DNA of 33,804 nt from Nitrospirales bacterium (lineage in GTDB: Bacteria > Nitrospirota > Nitrospiria > Nitrospirales > UBA8639): NCBI GenBank assembly GCA_012270585.1, contig JAAXIB010000086.1, positions 1 to 33,804 on the forward strand, given 5' to 3'. Both the position numbers and the translations under genes were made by a program. Every line of letters starts with the position of its first letter. Position 1 is the stretch's first letter. Below are positions 7,973 through 15,871 of this stretch, piece by piece. The notes beneath the pieces are model-generated. The model searched no databases and was not told where the DNA came from. It worked only from the letters and a program-made list of their open reading frames with translations.

Positions 7973-7988
7973 CGCGTACGGAGGAACC

Positions 7989-8594
7989 ATGGATTTTTTC
8001 GATCGCCTTCTTGAGAGACTGCTTGAATGGATCCCGCGTGATTGGCTCCCCCTTGCCTCTCACCCCCCGCTCTCTCAGATGCTCGTGGCAGGGCTGATTG
8101 TTGTGACGGGGTTCGTGATTGTCGTATTGGTACGGCTCCGGAGACGCAAGGGCACGCCTGCTGACGACATGTGGATCAACGGGATCGGAGAGCGGGTCAA
8201 GGCGAAGGCCCAACCACTCATGGACGGCTCGGATGTCTCGATGTTCAACCTTCTGCTCCTGGCCGTTCGCGACCACTTTTTGTTGCTGTCGAAAATTCCC
8301 TTGAGAAGCCTTGTACAACTGCGTGTCGAGGGCGATGCTTTCAAACGTGTGTTGGCTCAGAATCTACGGAACGTAACGGTGGATTTTGTTTTGGTCCATC
8401 CGGGAACCCGGCTGCCCGCCAAAGCCATTTTCATCAGAAAACCGGGAGACGATCCCATGGCTTCGAGTTCGCAGGAACGATTGGTGGAGGCGGTGTTTCA
8501 AAAAGCCGGGCTCGAAGTGGTCCGGCTCGATCAGGAAGCCCGGTACAGCGTGGAGCGATTGACCAATCTATTGGGGCTTGAAGAAGAGGGTTGA
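7989..8594 (+). CDS. Membrane-anchored DUF2726-like protein
   Basis: The 201-residue protein has one transmembrane segment at about residues 30-50, followed by a basic stop-transfer RLRRRK. A cytoplasmic domain of about 130 residues follows and resembles DUF2726, a group related to PD-(D/E)xK nucleases. The VDFVLVHP strand (about residue 135) and the C-terminal QKAGLEVVRLD segment match that family's layout. The strand that should carry the ExD/ExK catalytic pair reads KAIFIRK, so the nuclease site looks degenerate. The protein may bind nucleic acid without cutting it. The start is well supported by GGAGG five bases before the ATG. It lies 16 bases after anmK. Confidence 0.6.
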   Translation: MDFFDRLLERLLEWIPRDWLPLASHPPLSQMLVAGLIVVTGFVIVVLVRLRRRKGTPADDMWINGIGERVKAKAQPLMDGSDVSMFNLLLLAVRDHFLLLSKIPLRSLVQLRVEGDAFKRVLAQNLRNVTVDFVLVHPGTRLPAKAIFIRKPGDDPMASSSQERLVEAVFQKAGLEVVRLDQEARYSVERLTNLLGLEEEG

Positions 8595-8644
8595 GCGAGG
8601 ACACAGCGCCGCCATGCGCCCGATAGTGCAATAAAGCTGAACCT

Positions 8645-9253
8645 CTATTCGGTAATGACCGGCAGCACGGCGCGTAGCGCCTGGTGGGCGAGACGATGTG
8701 CCTCACCGCTCAGCACGGTGGGGTCGCTGAACGGAACGAATCGGGCCAGCTTGAAAAAAGGGCGGTGGGCCAACACGGCCGCTACTTCTGAAGACCGCCC
8801 CGCGGTGAGATCCAGCGTGTAGCCGGAGCCCTGTTTCCACTCCCATAATGAATGGCTCAGGCAGAGGCGGATCTCGCGATCGGCGACGGAGGGAAAGCGG
8901 TTGATGAGGTTTTCCTTGTAACGCCGGAGATGGCCGCCTTCCAGAATCAGGGCAAAAACCATGTGGTGGCCCCACCAGACGAGGGAACGGAAGGAAAATT
9001 TGACGTTTTTGGTAAAAAAGCGTGGGTAATCCAGATATTGATACGGAAAGTCTTCCAGGTGTTCTCCCTTGACGAATTGGCTGGCGTTCGGGTCGAAGGC
9101 GTCCGGGACCAGCAGGTGATGGGCCTTCAGTTCGTGCTGAAAGGATTCATGGATCCGTTCGAGCAGGTGCCGGATTTTTGGGGAGATGTGGGCTTTGGCT
9201 GAAAAGAAGTCGGTGTCGGAAAGCAGGGCGATTTCTTTGGCGGTAAAATTCAT
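8645..9253 (-). CDS. Conserved-looking hypothetical protein
   Basis: The 202-residue protein was not assigned to a family. It appears soluble and is rich in Phe, His and Trp. A charged N-terminal third is followed by the aromatic stretch LVWWGHHMVFALILEGGH. The codon pattern and lack of competing frames support a real gene. It is convergent with the DUF2726-like gene, 50 bases apart. No signal peptide or clear catalytic motif is seen. The start at 9253 has no obvious ribosome site. Confidence 0.65.
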   Translation of the reverse strand: MNFTAKEIALLSDTDFFSAKAHISPKIRHLLERIHESFQHELKAHHLLVPDAFDPNASQFVKGEHLEDFPYQYLDYPRFFTKNVKFSFRSLVWWGHHMVFALILEGGHLRRYKENLINRFPSVADREIRLCLSHSLWEWKQGSGYTLDLTAGRSSEVAAVLAHRPFFKLARFVPFSDPTVLSGEAHRLAHQALRAVLPVITE

Positions 9254-9376
9254 GGGTCACAATAAATCATTACGACGCTCCCTTCAATGCCACACCCATC
9301 GCATCGCCGGCAGCACCCCTGAGGTCGTTGAATGAGGTTCGGCCACGACACTGATTGGAGATGGGGCGCTCCACAG

Positions 9377-9406
9377 TTGGATTTTTCTTTGTGGTCCTGT
9401 TATAAC
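9377..9406 (+). promoter_or_regulatory. Promoter and candidate operator of brnTA
   Basis: An extended -10 element, TGT followed by TATAAC (9401-9406), has a weak -35 TTGGAT at 9377-9382 with an 18-base spacer. The -10 lies inside the perfect 8-base palindrome GTTATAAC (9399-9406). That is a plausible binding site for the autorepressing BrnA or BrnTA complex. Confidence 0.45.
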
Positions 9407-9432
9407 TACAATTTCATAAGAAGAATCGGGCG

Positions 9433-9708
9433 ATGACATTCGAGTGGGACGAGGCTAAAAACCAAGCCAACGTCCGCAAGCACGGGGTCGACTTCGAAAC
9501 CGCCAAACGCATTTTCGAGGGACCCGTCGTGACTGGGATCGACCATCGCAAGGACTATGGCGAAGACCGCTATATTACCATCGGCCGGGTGGCGCGCTCG
9601 GGGCTGATCGTGGTCGCCCATACCAATCGGGAAGGCCGTATTCGCTTGATTTCCGCTCGTCCGGCGTCCCGTAAGGAAAAACGGACCTATCATGAACAGA
9701 TACGATAA
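9433..9708 (+). CDS. brnT: BrnT-family ribonuclease toxin
   Basis: The 91-residue protein matches BrnT throughout. It opens FEWDEAKNQANVRKHGVDF, continues with GEDRYITIGRV, and closes with the conserved RLISARPASRKEKR segment. BrnT toxins have a RelE-like fold and cleave RNA; partner BrnA neutralises them and represses the operon. The order toxin then antitoxin, with a 17-base overlap into brnA, is typical. All core motifs are intact, so the pair is probably functional. Confidence 0.93.
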   Translation: MTFEWDEAKNQANVRKHGVDFETAKRIFEGPVVTGIDHRKDYGEDRYITIGRVARSGLIVVAHTNREGRIRLISARPASRKEKRTYHEQIR

Positions 9709-9952
9709 ACCTCTCACCCCCGCCCAGATCGCGGACACCAAGGACGAGAGTATCGACTTCAGCGATATTCCCGAGTTGGACGATACCTTCTGGCAGCGTG
9801 CGGAACTCGTTGATCCTGATCTCACCGAGGAGATCACTTTGCACGTCAAGCGATCCGTGTTGTCCCATTTCAAAGCGCCGGGCAAGGGCTACCAGACGCG
9901 GATCAATCGTGTGCTGGAAAGCTACGTGCGGGCGCAACGCGAGCACAGATAG
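9692..9952 (+). CDS. brnA: BrnA-family antitoxin
   Basis: The 86-residue protein has the BrnA layout. An acidic, disordered N-terminal half with SDIPELDDTFWQRAEL should wrap the toxin. A C-terminal ribbon-helix-helix DNA-binding part (VKRSVLSHFKAPGKGYQTRIN) follows. It overlaps the end of brnT by 17 bases, so translation is coupled. It should neutralise BrnT and repress the promoter at 9377-9406. Confidence 0.92.
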   Translation: MNRYDKPLTPAQIADTKDESIDFSDIPELDDTFWQRAELVDPDLTEEITLHVKRSVLSHFKAPGKGYQTRINRVLESYVRAQREHR

Positions 9953-10065
9953 CGCGAGCGGGACGGCGAACCACATTTGCCCCATCAAACGTATCGATTT
10001 GACCACTTACGTGGGCATTGCTCGTAGATGGTCCGGGAAACGGCTGCAAGCACGTGAGCGGTGTC

Positions 10066-10839
10066 ATGAAGGTGGCCACGTTTAACGTGAATTCGATCCG
10101 GAAGCGGTTGCCCGTGGTGAAACGGTGGTTGAAAACCCATGCCCCGGACGTGCTGTGTCTCCAGGAAACGAAAGTGCAGGATTCGGAGTTCCCTGCCAAA
10201 GAACTTGCTGCCACGGGTTATCACGTGCGGTTTTGCGGGATGAAAGGGTACAACGGGGTGGCCCTCTTCACCCGGCGTGAGCCCGAGTGGGTCTCGTATG
10301 GGTTGGGCAAGGGCCCCGGTGGAGACGGGCCGCGGTTGCTTCACGCCGTGGTGGACGGCATTCCCATCGTCAACACGTATATCCCGCAGGGCTTCAGGAT
10401 CGACCATCCGAAGTATCAATACAAATTGGATTGGTTCAAGCGGCTGCGCCGGTATTTCACCCGCTACCTGTCTCCCGATGAGCCCGCGATCTGGTGCGGG
10501 GACATGAACGTGGCTCCGGAACCGATTGACGTGCATCACCCGGAAAAACACTTCACCCACGTCTGTTTTCATTACGAGGCCCGGAAAGCCTACCGGCACG
10601 TGGTCGATTGGGGGTTCGAGGACCTGTTCCGGCGTCTCTACCCGGACCGGCAACAGTTCACGTTTTGGGATTACCGGCAACCCGACGCCCTCAAGGCGAA
10701 CAGGGGCTGGCGCGTGGACCACATCCTCGCAACCGGGTCCTTGGCCCGGCGCTGTACGGCCGTCGAAGTCGATATCAAGCCCAGGCAGGGGAAAACCCCG
10801 TCGGACCATACCGTGCTCTGGGCGAAAATTTCCTTGTAA
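10066..10839 (+). CDS. xth: Exodeoxyribonuclease III
   Basis: The 257-residue protein is an ExoIII/AP-endonuclease-family phosphodiesterase. Metal and catalytic residues are all present: N7 (FNVNS), E34 (LQETK), Y105 (NTYIPQG), D146 and N148 (GDMNVAP), and D247-H248 (PSDHTV). It acts in base-excision repair, cutting at abasic sites and degrading 3' ends. The ATG at 10066 (MKVATFN) is chosen because the family starts there. The frame is open upstream to 10018, but those residues have no family counterpart. It follows brnA by 113 bases and probably has its own transcript. Confidence 0.93.
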   Translation: MKVATFNVNSIRKRLPVVKRWLKTHAPDVLCLQETKVQDSEFPAKELAATGYHVRFCGMKGYNGVALFTRREPEWVSYGLGKGPGGDGPRLLHAVVDGIPIVNTYIPQGFRIDHPKYQYKLDWFKRLRRYFTRYLSPDEPAIWCGDMNVAPEPIDVHHPEKHFTHVCFHYEARKAYRHVVDWGFEDLFRRLYPDRQQFTFWDYRQPDALKANRGWRVDHILATGSLARRCTAVEVDIKPRQGKTPSDHTVLWAKISL

Positions 10840-10869
10840 AAGAGGAGAAAGAGGGTTCGTGACGAAGAG

Positions 10870-11457
10870 CTACTTCCGGCTCCGTCGTCGCTTCATGGCT
10901 TGGGGAACGTTCTCGGGCGGAATGAACACCGCGAGGGCCACCACGGTGGTCCATAATCCGGGTTTGCCGATAGCCGACTGGGTGATGTTCTGCGTCCGAA
11001 CGATTTTCCCGCCCATTTTAAAGACCTGCTCCCGTTCCTTCCATGCCACGTCCGGATCAAAATCGATTCCCAACGTCGTGGCCAGCATTTGAGCCGCAAG
11101 ATCTTCCGTGTACTCGCCGGCTTCTTCGTCGGTTTCCCCATACGCGTGATGTTCGGAAAGATAGCCGTAGGTTTTATGCCGGCCTTGGGGGATCGCTACG
11201 CCAATAGAGGCCGAAATCAACCGGTTCCGTTCGTTGGTTTCACTCCTGGCCATGACGCAGTAGGTGATCTCACCGGGATTCAACAGGCTTTCACCCCGCT
11301 TCCGTGGGATAATTTTGCAATTGGGCGGCAGGATGGATGACACGCTGACCAGATTGCAGTAGGCCACCCCGGCACTTCGCAAGGCTTCTTCAAACGAGGC
11401 CAGTTTTTCTCGATGGATGCCGACCCCCCTGGTCAGAAAGATGTGCGTAGGGACCAT
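10870..11457 (-). CDS. pdaD: Pyruvoyl-dependent arginine decarboxylase
   Basis: The 195-residue proenzyme self-cleaves at the Ser-Ser bond in VSVSSILPP (S40/S41) to give beta and alpha chains, the alpha chain starting with a pyruvoyl group. The downstream [10 protein letters not shown] segment carries the conserved catalytic Glu. It decarboxylates arginine to agmatine, the entry to polyamine synthesis, and this enzyme type is best known from archaea and scattered bacteria. The ATG at 11457 is preferred; an in-frame TTG at 11475 would add six residues, and GAAGGAG lies close before the ATG. A deoxyhypusine-synthase-like gene 2.6 kb away may act in the same pathway. Confidence 0.92.
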   Translation of the reverse strand: MVPTHIFLTRGVGIHREKLASFEEALRSAGVAYCNLVSVSSILPPNCKIIPRKRGESLLNPGEITYCVMARSETNERNRLISASIGVAIPQGRHKTYGYLSEHHAYGETDEEAGEYTEDLAAQMLATTLGIDFDPDVAWKEREQVFKMGGKIVRTQNITQSAIGKPGLWTTVVALAVFIPPENVPQAMKRRRSRK

Positions 11458-11691
11458 GTCTCCTTCGGTCCTCAAGACGGGACGTGCCGTCGGGCAAGAG
11501 CGGTACTCAAGTGTTGCGATACCGTGCGGATGTTGAAGATGCTCTTCATTGACGTCTTCCGGCTATCCTCTCTTTTTGACAATCCCGTGGAAAGATAAAA
11601 CGAGCGCTATAGTGACAAATGTTTGCAGGAAATCGCAAGACGGGTGGAAATTTAAATGGCTGAATCTTTACAATCCTGCGCAGCACGCTCG

Positions 11692-11721
11692 GTAGGTCGG
11701 GTTAGCGTAGCGTACTCCGAC
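11692..11721. repeat. Imperfect palindrome shared with position 3244
   Basis: The imperfect inverted repeat GTCGG...CCGAC surrounds GTTAGCGTAGCGTAC. Its first 15 bases, GTAGGTCGGGTTAGC, also occur on the minus strand at the end of the glutaredoxin gene (about 3257-3271). It lies between the aldehyde dehydrogenase stop and the long upstream region of pdaD (11476-11744), where no gene is seen. Confidence 0.55.
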
Positions 11722-11744
11722 AGTTATTCTGCAAGAAACACGGG

Positions 11745-13187
11745 TTACCGGGACAGGTGGAAGACCAACAGCTTTTGGTCCGAGAGTTCCTGGACCGCGT
11801 ATTTGACGCCTTCACGTCCCAGCCCGGAATCTTTCATCCCGCCGTACGGCATGTGGTCGGCTCGAAACGTCGGGATTTCATTGGCCAGCACCGTGCCAAC
11901 GTCAAGGGCCTGATAGGCACGGAAAATCGAATCCACGTTGCGGGTAAAAATACCGGCCTGGAGTCCGTAGGGGGAGTCATTCACCATGTCGAAGGCCTGG
12001 TCGAGATGCTGGTACCGGGAGAGGGTGACGACCGGACCAAAGGCTTCTTCGCAGGAAATTTTCATGCGTTGATCCACGTCGGTCAGGATCGCGGGGCGAA
12101 TCAACGCCCGGTCACGGGTCCCGCCCGTTCTGAGCCGGGCACCCTGCTGGACGGCTTCCCGGATCCAGGTCTCCACCCGGATGGCCGAGCGTTCGTCAAT
12201 CAACGGACCGACGACCGTGGAATCGTCGGCGGGGTCTCCGTCCGGCAGGGATTCGACGAGCGGGAGTAACCGGTCGAGAAAGGCGTCATACACGTCGTCG
12301 TGGAGATAAATGCGCTGGACGGAAATGCAGGTCTGTCCGGAATACGAAAATCCACCCGTCACGCACCGTTGGGCAGCCAGGTGAAGGTCGGCATCGGGTT
12401 CGATGATGACCGCGGCATTGCCGCCCAGCTCGAGCAGGACCCGTTTTTTTCCTGCTTTGTCTTTCAGGCTCCAGCCGACGGCGGCGCTGCCAGTAAAACT
12501 CAAGGCTTGAATTCTCGGATCGCGGACCATGGATTCCGCCAGGGCGTTTTCGCACGGCAGGATACTCAAGGTTCCTTCCGGAAGATCGAGTTCCTGAAAG
12601 AGCCGACCCAACCGCAACGCGGTGAGTGGGGTTTGCGGAGCCGGTTTCAACAGAATCGGATTGCCGACCGCGAGGCACGGGGCCACTTTATGCGCGACCA
12701 GATTCAGGGGGAAATTAAACGGCGTAATACACAGGACCGGCCCGACCGGTACGCGTTGCCCAAGGCCTAGGTGGTGTTCCATGCCCGGACTGATGTCCAT
12801 GGGGATGACTTCTCCCGGTATCCGTTTGGCTTCCTCGCAGGCGATCGAAAAGGTTTGAATGGCCCGGTCCACTTCGCGCCGGGCGTCGGTGATGGGTTTG
12901 CCCGCTTCCCGGCAGATGGTGTGCGCAAAGTCTTCCTTTTGTTCTTTCAGCCTGCCTGCCAGGCGGTGGAGTGCCGTGGCGCGGGCATGGGAAGAGGACC
13001 GGGCAAGACTGGAAAAGGCTTTCAGGCTGAGGGCCACGGCTTCCTCGATGTCCGCCGGTTGGGCCAGGCAGACTTCTGCAATCGGGGCGTCCGTAAACGG
13101 GTTGGTTACGGCTTGACGCGTGGGGGTTTCACGCCATTCAGACCCGACGAGGATGGGAGCGATGGTTTCCACGGACACGGGGGACAA
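11745..13187 (-). CDS. NAD(P)-dependent aldehyde dehydrogenase
   Basis: The 480-residue soluble enzyme has the full ALDH layout. N158 (FNFP) stabilises the oxyanion, KPAPQTP binds the cofactor, E253 (LELGGN) is the general base and C287 (GQTCISVQR) is the nucleophile. It oxidises an aldehyde to a carboxylate with NAD(P)+. The sequence is closest in style to the lactaldehyde / non-phosphorylating glyceraldehyde-3-phosphate subgroup, but the substrate cannot be fixed. A link to polyamine breakdown (aminoaldehydes) is possible from its place between pdaD and the deoxyhypusine-synthase-like gene, but this is conjecture. The start used is a TTG at 13187; in-frame GTG codons just inside are alternatives, and no ribosome site is evident. 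Confidence 0.9.
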   Translation of the reverse strand: MSPVSVETIAPILVGSEWRETPTRQAVTNPFTDAPIAEVCLAQPADIEEAVALSLKAFSSLARSSSHARATALHRLAGRLKEQKEDFAHTICREAGKPITDARREVDRAIQTFSIACEEAKRIPGEVIPMDISPGMEHHLGLGQRVPVGPVLCITPFNFPLNLVAHKVAPCLAVGNPILLKPAPQTPLTALRLGRLFQELDLPEGTLSILPCENALAESMVRDPRIQALSFTGSAAVGWSLKDKAGKKRVLLELGGNAAVIIEPDADLHLAAQRCVTGGFSYSGQTCISVQRIYLHDDVYDAFLDRLLPLVESLPDGDPADDSTVVGPLIDERSAIRVETWIREAVQQGARLRTGGTRDRALIRPAILTDVDQRMKISCEEAFGPVVTLSRYQHLDQAFDMVNDSPYGLQAGIFTRNVDSIFRAYQALDVGTVLANEIPTFRADHMPYGGMKDSGLGREGVKYAVQELSDQKLLVFHLSR

Positions 13188-13253
13188 TCAGGCGAAGCAA
13201 GGAGTTCTTAAACGTTCAGTCGCACTCGCATGGTGACAGGAGTCCCGCACCTC

Positions 13254-13958
13254 TTATAAGGGTTCGGAAGAAGCTTGGGGAGAAGAGACCGTTTGGAGCA
13301 GTTTGTCGATCTCTTCCTTGAACACCTCATAAGGAAAGGCGCCGGGGATCGCGACGGCTTCTTGAGGATCATCCGTGGCGTACAAAATAAAATACGGGGT
13401 GCCCCGGATACCCAGTTGGCCGCCCTCTATCCGATCTTTAAAAATGTCCTGGGTATATTGCGACGCCTCAAAACATGAGGCAAATTGCCGGCCATCGAGT
13501 TGCAGCGCTTCAGCCTGCTGCCGGAGTTGTGCCGGCGAAAATTTGTCGCCGCTGGCAAATAGACGGTCGTGCATCGCCCAATACTGTCCCTGTTCGCCTG
13601 CGCATCGGGCAGCCAGGGCGGTATCCACGCTCGGACCGCTGAGGGCTCGCGGGAAATCACGATACACCAGGCGTACCTTGCCGGTGTCGATGTATTCGGA
13701 GAACAGAATCGGCCAGGTTTCCTGAAAAAATTTTTCGCAGAACCCGCACGTAAAATCCGAATATTCCAACAGCGTGAGCGGAGCCTGGGGGTTGCCGCGG
13801 ACCCGGTCATCTTCCTCGGTAAATCCCTGGGTCGCTTGGGCACCGGCCGAAAAGGAGAGCCCGATGCTCAAAACCACAATCGCCAGCCCACCGAAGATTT
13901 TTGAACGCCCGGACGGCACTGGGGAAGGCGTATGCGCCGATGGTGAAGAGGTTGTCAT
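13254..13958 (-). CDS. DsbA-family thioredoxin-like protein, exported
   Basis: The 234-residue protein has an N-terminal membrane segment or uncleaved signal at about residues 21-41, then a DsbA/Thioredoxin_4 domain. The redox pair is C71-G-F-C74 in FTCGFCEKFF and the cis-proline loop is GTPYFIL. Further cysteines in RCAGEQ and SCFEAS could form a structural pair. It should catalyse disulfide exchange in the periplasm, as a membrane-tethered oxidase or reductase. AAGGAG lies six bases before the ATG. It sits 66 bases before the aldehyde dehydrogenase on the same strand. Confidence 0.9.
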   Translation of the reverse strand: MTTSSPSAHTPSPVPSGRSKIFGGLAIVVLSIGLSFSAGAQATQGFTEEDDRVRGNPQAPLTLLEYSDFTCGFCEKFFQETWPILFSEYIDTGKVRLVYRDFPRALSGPSVDTALAARCAGEQGQYWAMHDRLFASGDKFSPAQLRQQAEALQLDGRQFASCFEASQYTQDIFKDRIEGGQLGIRGTPYFILYATDDPQEAVAIPGAFPYEVFKEEIDKLLQTVSSPQASSEPL

Positions 13959-14022
13959 CGTGTCTCCTTTTTCATGAAGTTTCTTACAGTGTGAGTAGCC
14001 GGAACGCTTCTGTCAAGCCAAC

Positions 14023-14062
14023 TCCCTCTCCCCATCGAGGGAGAGGACCGGGGTGAGGGGGC
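14023..14062. repeat. CCCTCTCCC palindromic repeat
   Basis: A hairpin-forming element with arms CTCCCTCTCCC / GAGGGAGAGG and a short loop is followed by the tail ACCGGGGTGAGGGGG. The same design is found at 15511, 17964, 19132 (inverted), 20197 (inverted) and 33041. It lies between the stop of the deoxyhypusine-synthase-like gene and the start of the dsbA-like gene. Confidence 0.8.
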
Positions 14063-14112
14063 TCCTCTTGGATCCCTGCTAACAGTCATGGGGAGTAACG
14101 TGTCGCGTACCG

Positions 14113-15222
14113 TCAGGGCGTACCCGCGTCCGATTGAGAGGAGGAACCTTCGAGTAAGGCCATGAGCAACAGCGGCCAGACCACGGTGGCGTCACTCAAC
14201 ACTTCTGCGAATCGTCCCCCTTGTTCGGGTGGAACGAATTTCCCCCAGGAAATGCCCTCCTGGTAGGTGCAGCCACTGAGCCCTCCCCAATAGTCGGGCT
14301 CCGGGCAAATGCGGACGCCATAGTGGAACCGCGGCGGGGTGATGGTGGTGCCCAACCGCATATTCATGATTTCGATGTACGGCGGAACCTGTTGCGCCCA
14401 ATTGCGGGGCACGCCGCCGCCGATGGTAAAGATGCCCAGTCGCTTTGCGCCCAGGAGGTTGCGGGTATAGCTGTTGAGATCGAGAAACGGATTAAAGGCG
14501 GGACGGTGGTGTTGCAAGCGATCCCAAATCGTCCGGTCATCCTCGGGAGCGGGTTCCCCGCTCGATTGAGCCGGTCCATGCTCTTTCATGGACCAGATGG
14601 ACGTATCGAGGCCCAGTTCGGAATCCGTGAACGCGGGGATGTACACCGGGACCCCTTGCAGGAAGGCACTTTTGAGGATGCCCGGACCGGGAAATTGTTC
14701 GGTCAGCGTCCGCCCCAGTTCCCGATTCAGGATTTCCGAAGAGAGCGGTTCGTCGGGACGGAGCCGGTTCAGGGTGACGGCGGCCACTTCCTCGACGTGG
14801 TTCAGATTCAATTCCATTTCGAGCGTGTCATAGACCCGGTTATATCCCTTTTCAAAGAGTTCGACGTCGTCCATGACCGGCTGGTATTTATAATGCGTTT
14901 GACCGACGGCTTCGCTCATGCCATGGGCCATCAACGCACCGGTCGAGACCATGGCCTGGACCATCCCCCGATCCAGCATGGTACAGATGATTTTTCCCAT
15001 TTTGGCGATGGTCATGGCCCCTGAAAGCGTCATGACCACGAAACAGTCGGGGTCCTCGATCATGGCCTTGAGTACCTCGAAGGCTTCCCCGAGGCGCCGG
15101 CCTCCGAATGCGGTTTTTTTCATCGCGGTCAGTAGATCGGAGAAGGAATGAATGCGTGCGGGATCAAGGGCTTCCAAGGCCTCGAGTCCGTCGTCGGCCC
15201 CGTCATGAAAGGTTCGCGTCAT
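14113..15222 (-). CDS. Deoxyhypusine-synthase-like enzyme
   Basis: The 369-residue protein carries deoxyhypusine synthase motifs in order: TLSGAM with STGALMAHG (residues 66-101), a PAFTDSELGLD segment (196-206), GGGVPRNWAQQ (268-278) and SGCTYQEGISWGKF. In that last motif K328 is the lysine that forms the imine intermediate in the eukaryotic enzyme. Bacteria lack eIF5A, so bacterial homologues are thought to transfer the aminobutyl group to another amine, for example to make a polyamine. Agmatine from PdaD or its product putrescine would be sensible substrates (inference). It is the upstream-most gene of the minus-strand series; the upstream neighbour is tRNA-Glu. Confidence 0.88.
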   Translation of the reverse strand: MTRTFHDGADDGLEALEALDPARIHSFSDLLTAMKKTAFGGRRLGEAFEVLKAMIEDPDCFVVMTLSGAMTIAKMGKIICTMLDRGMVQAMVSTGALMAHGMSEAVGQTHYKYQPVMDDVELFEKGYNRVYDTLEMELNLNHVEEVAAVTLNRLRPDEPLSSEILNRELGRTLTEQFPGPGILKSAFLQGVPVYIPAFTDSELGLDTSIWSMKEHGPAQSSGEPAPEDDRTIWDRLQHHRPAFNPFLDLNSYTRNLLGAKRLGIFTIGGGVPRNWAQQVPPYIEIMNMRLGTTITPPRFHYGVRICPEPDYWGGLSGCTYQEGISWGKFVPPEQGGRFAEVLSDATVVWPLLLMALLEGSSSQSDAGTP

Positions 15223-15358
15223 TGAGCTTTCCGGTGGCGATCTCGCCCGACGCGAGGGTGGGGTGTGGTGAAAAAAGGCGAGACGCGATCAACGGATGTC
15301 TTGGCCATCTCAAAGGATACGAGAACAAGGCGCGTTGTCATGAGGAAATGCCTGGAAT

Positions 15359-15436
15359 TGGTGGTCCCAACGGGATTTGAACCCGTGTCTGCACCTTGAG
15401 AGGGTGCCGTCCTGGGCCAAGCTAGACGATGGGACC
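15359..15436 (-). tRNA. tRNA-Glu (anticodon CTC)
   Basis: On the minus strand the gene begins GGTCCCATCGTCTAGC and folds as a tRNA. The acceptor GGTCCCA pairs with TGGGACC. The anticodon arm GCACC-CTCTCAA-GGTGC puts CTC at positions 34-36, reading GAG. The T arm is ACGGG-TTCAAAT-CCCGT. The discriminator A is followed by an encoded CCA (15361-15359). Confidence 0.95.
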
Positions 15437-15510
15437 AGCCGTTATGCAGTCGTGATCGATCCGTCGAAACGACAGCACTCTACCATTACCCAAACACGCC
15501 GTGCAATTTC

Positions 15511-15552
15511 TCTCCCTCTCCCGCTGGTGGGAGAGGGCTGGGGTGAGGGGGG
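15511..15552. repeat. CCCTCTCCC palindromic repeat
   Basis: The arms CTCCCTCTCCC and GGGAGAGGG enclose a GCTGGT loop, followed by CTGGGGTGAGGGGGG. It belongs to the same family as 14023 and 17964. It sits between tRNA-Glu and the relBE promoter. Confidence 0.8.
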
Positions 15553-15575
15553 CTTGCGACGTATTGAAGAATAGT

Positions 15576-15622
15576 TTGACAGCATGTAGTATATGCATTA
15601 TTTGTCACGCATGTAGTACAAT
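15576..15622 (+). promoter_or_regulatory. Control region of relBE with a direct repeat
   Basis: A perfect TTGACA (-35) is at 15576-15581. No well-placed -10 is obvious: TATTTG at 15599 is weak, while TACAAT at 15617-15622 is good but too far from it. The 10-base direct repeat GCATGTAGTA occurs at 15582-15591 and 15609-15618, 27 bases apart. It is a likely operator for the ribbon-helix-helix antitoxin encoded just downstream. Confidence 0.5.
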
Positions 15623-15658
15623 TAAAGAATACGACCCAGTGGATATGGGAGGTGCAGC

Positions 15659-15871
15659 ATGGCGTCTCTTCGTTTGAATAAGCAACTGGAAAACAGGCTG
15701 GATCATCTGGCACAAACAACCGGGCGAACCAAAACGTTTTATATCCGCCAACTCATCGAAGACCATATCGATGAGTTGGAAGATCGCTACATTGCCGAGT
15801 CCAGACTTGAAAATCCTGCTGATCGCCTGACGAGCAAAAAGATGAGGCAGGAACTTGGGCTGGAAAATTGA
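15659..15871 (+). CDS. relB: RelB-like ribbon-helix-helix antitoxin
   Basis: The 70-residue protein has an N-terminal ribbon-helix-helix (SLRLNKQLENRLDHLA, then TKTFYIRQLIEDHI) and a charged helical tail that should bind the toxin. It resembles the RelB/DinJ-type antitoxins that dimerise on operator DNA and repress their operon. GGGAGG lies just upstream of the ATG. It overlaps the toxin gene by 17 bases. The direct repeat at 15582-15618 is its probable operator. Confidence 0.85.
   Translation: MASLRLNKQLENRLDHLAQTTGRTKTFYIRQLIEDHIDELEDRYIAESRLENPADRLTSKKMRQELGLEN

Noticed and set aside
14221-15024. 267-codon plus-strand frame
   Set aside because: It is antisense to the deoxyhypusine-synthase-like gene, which carries conserved motifs.
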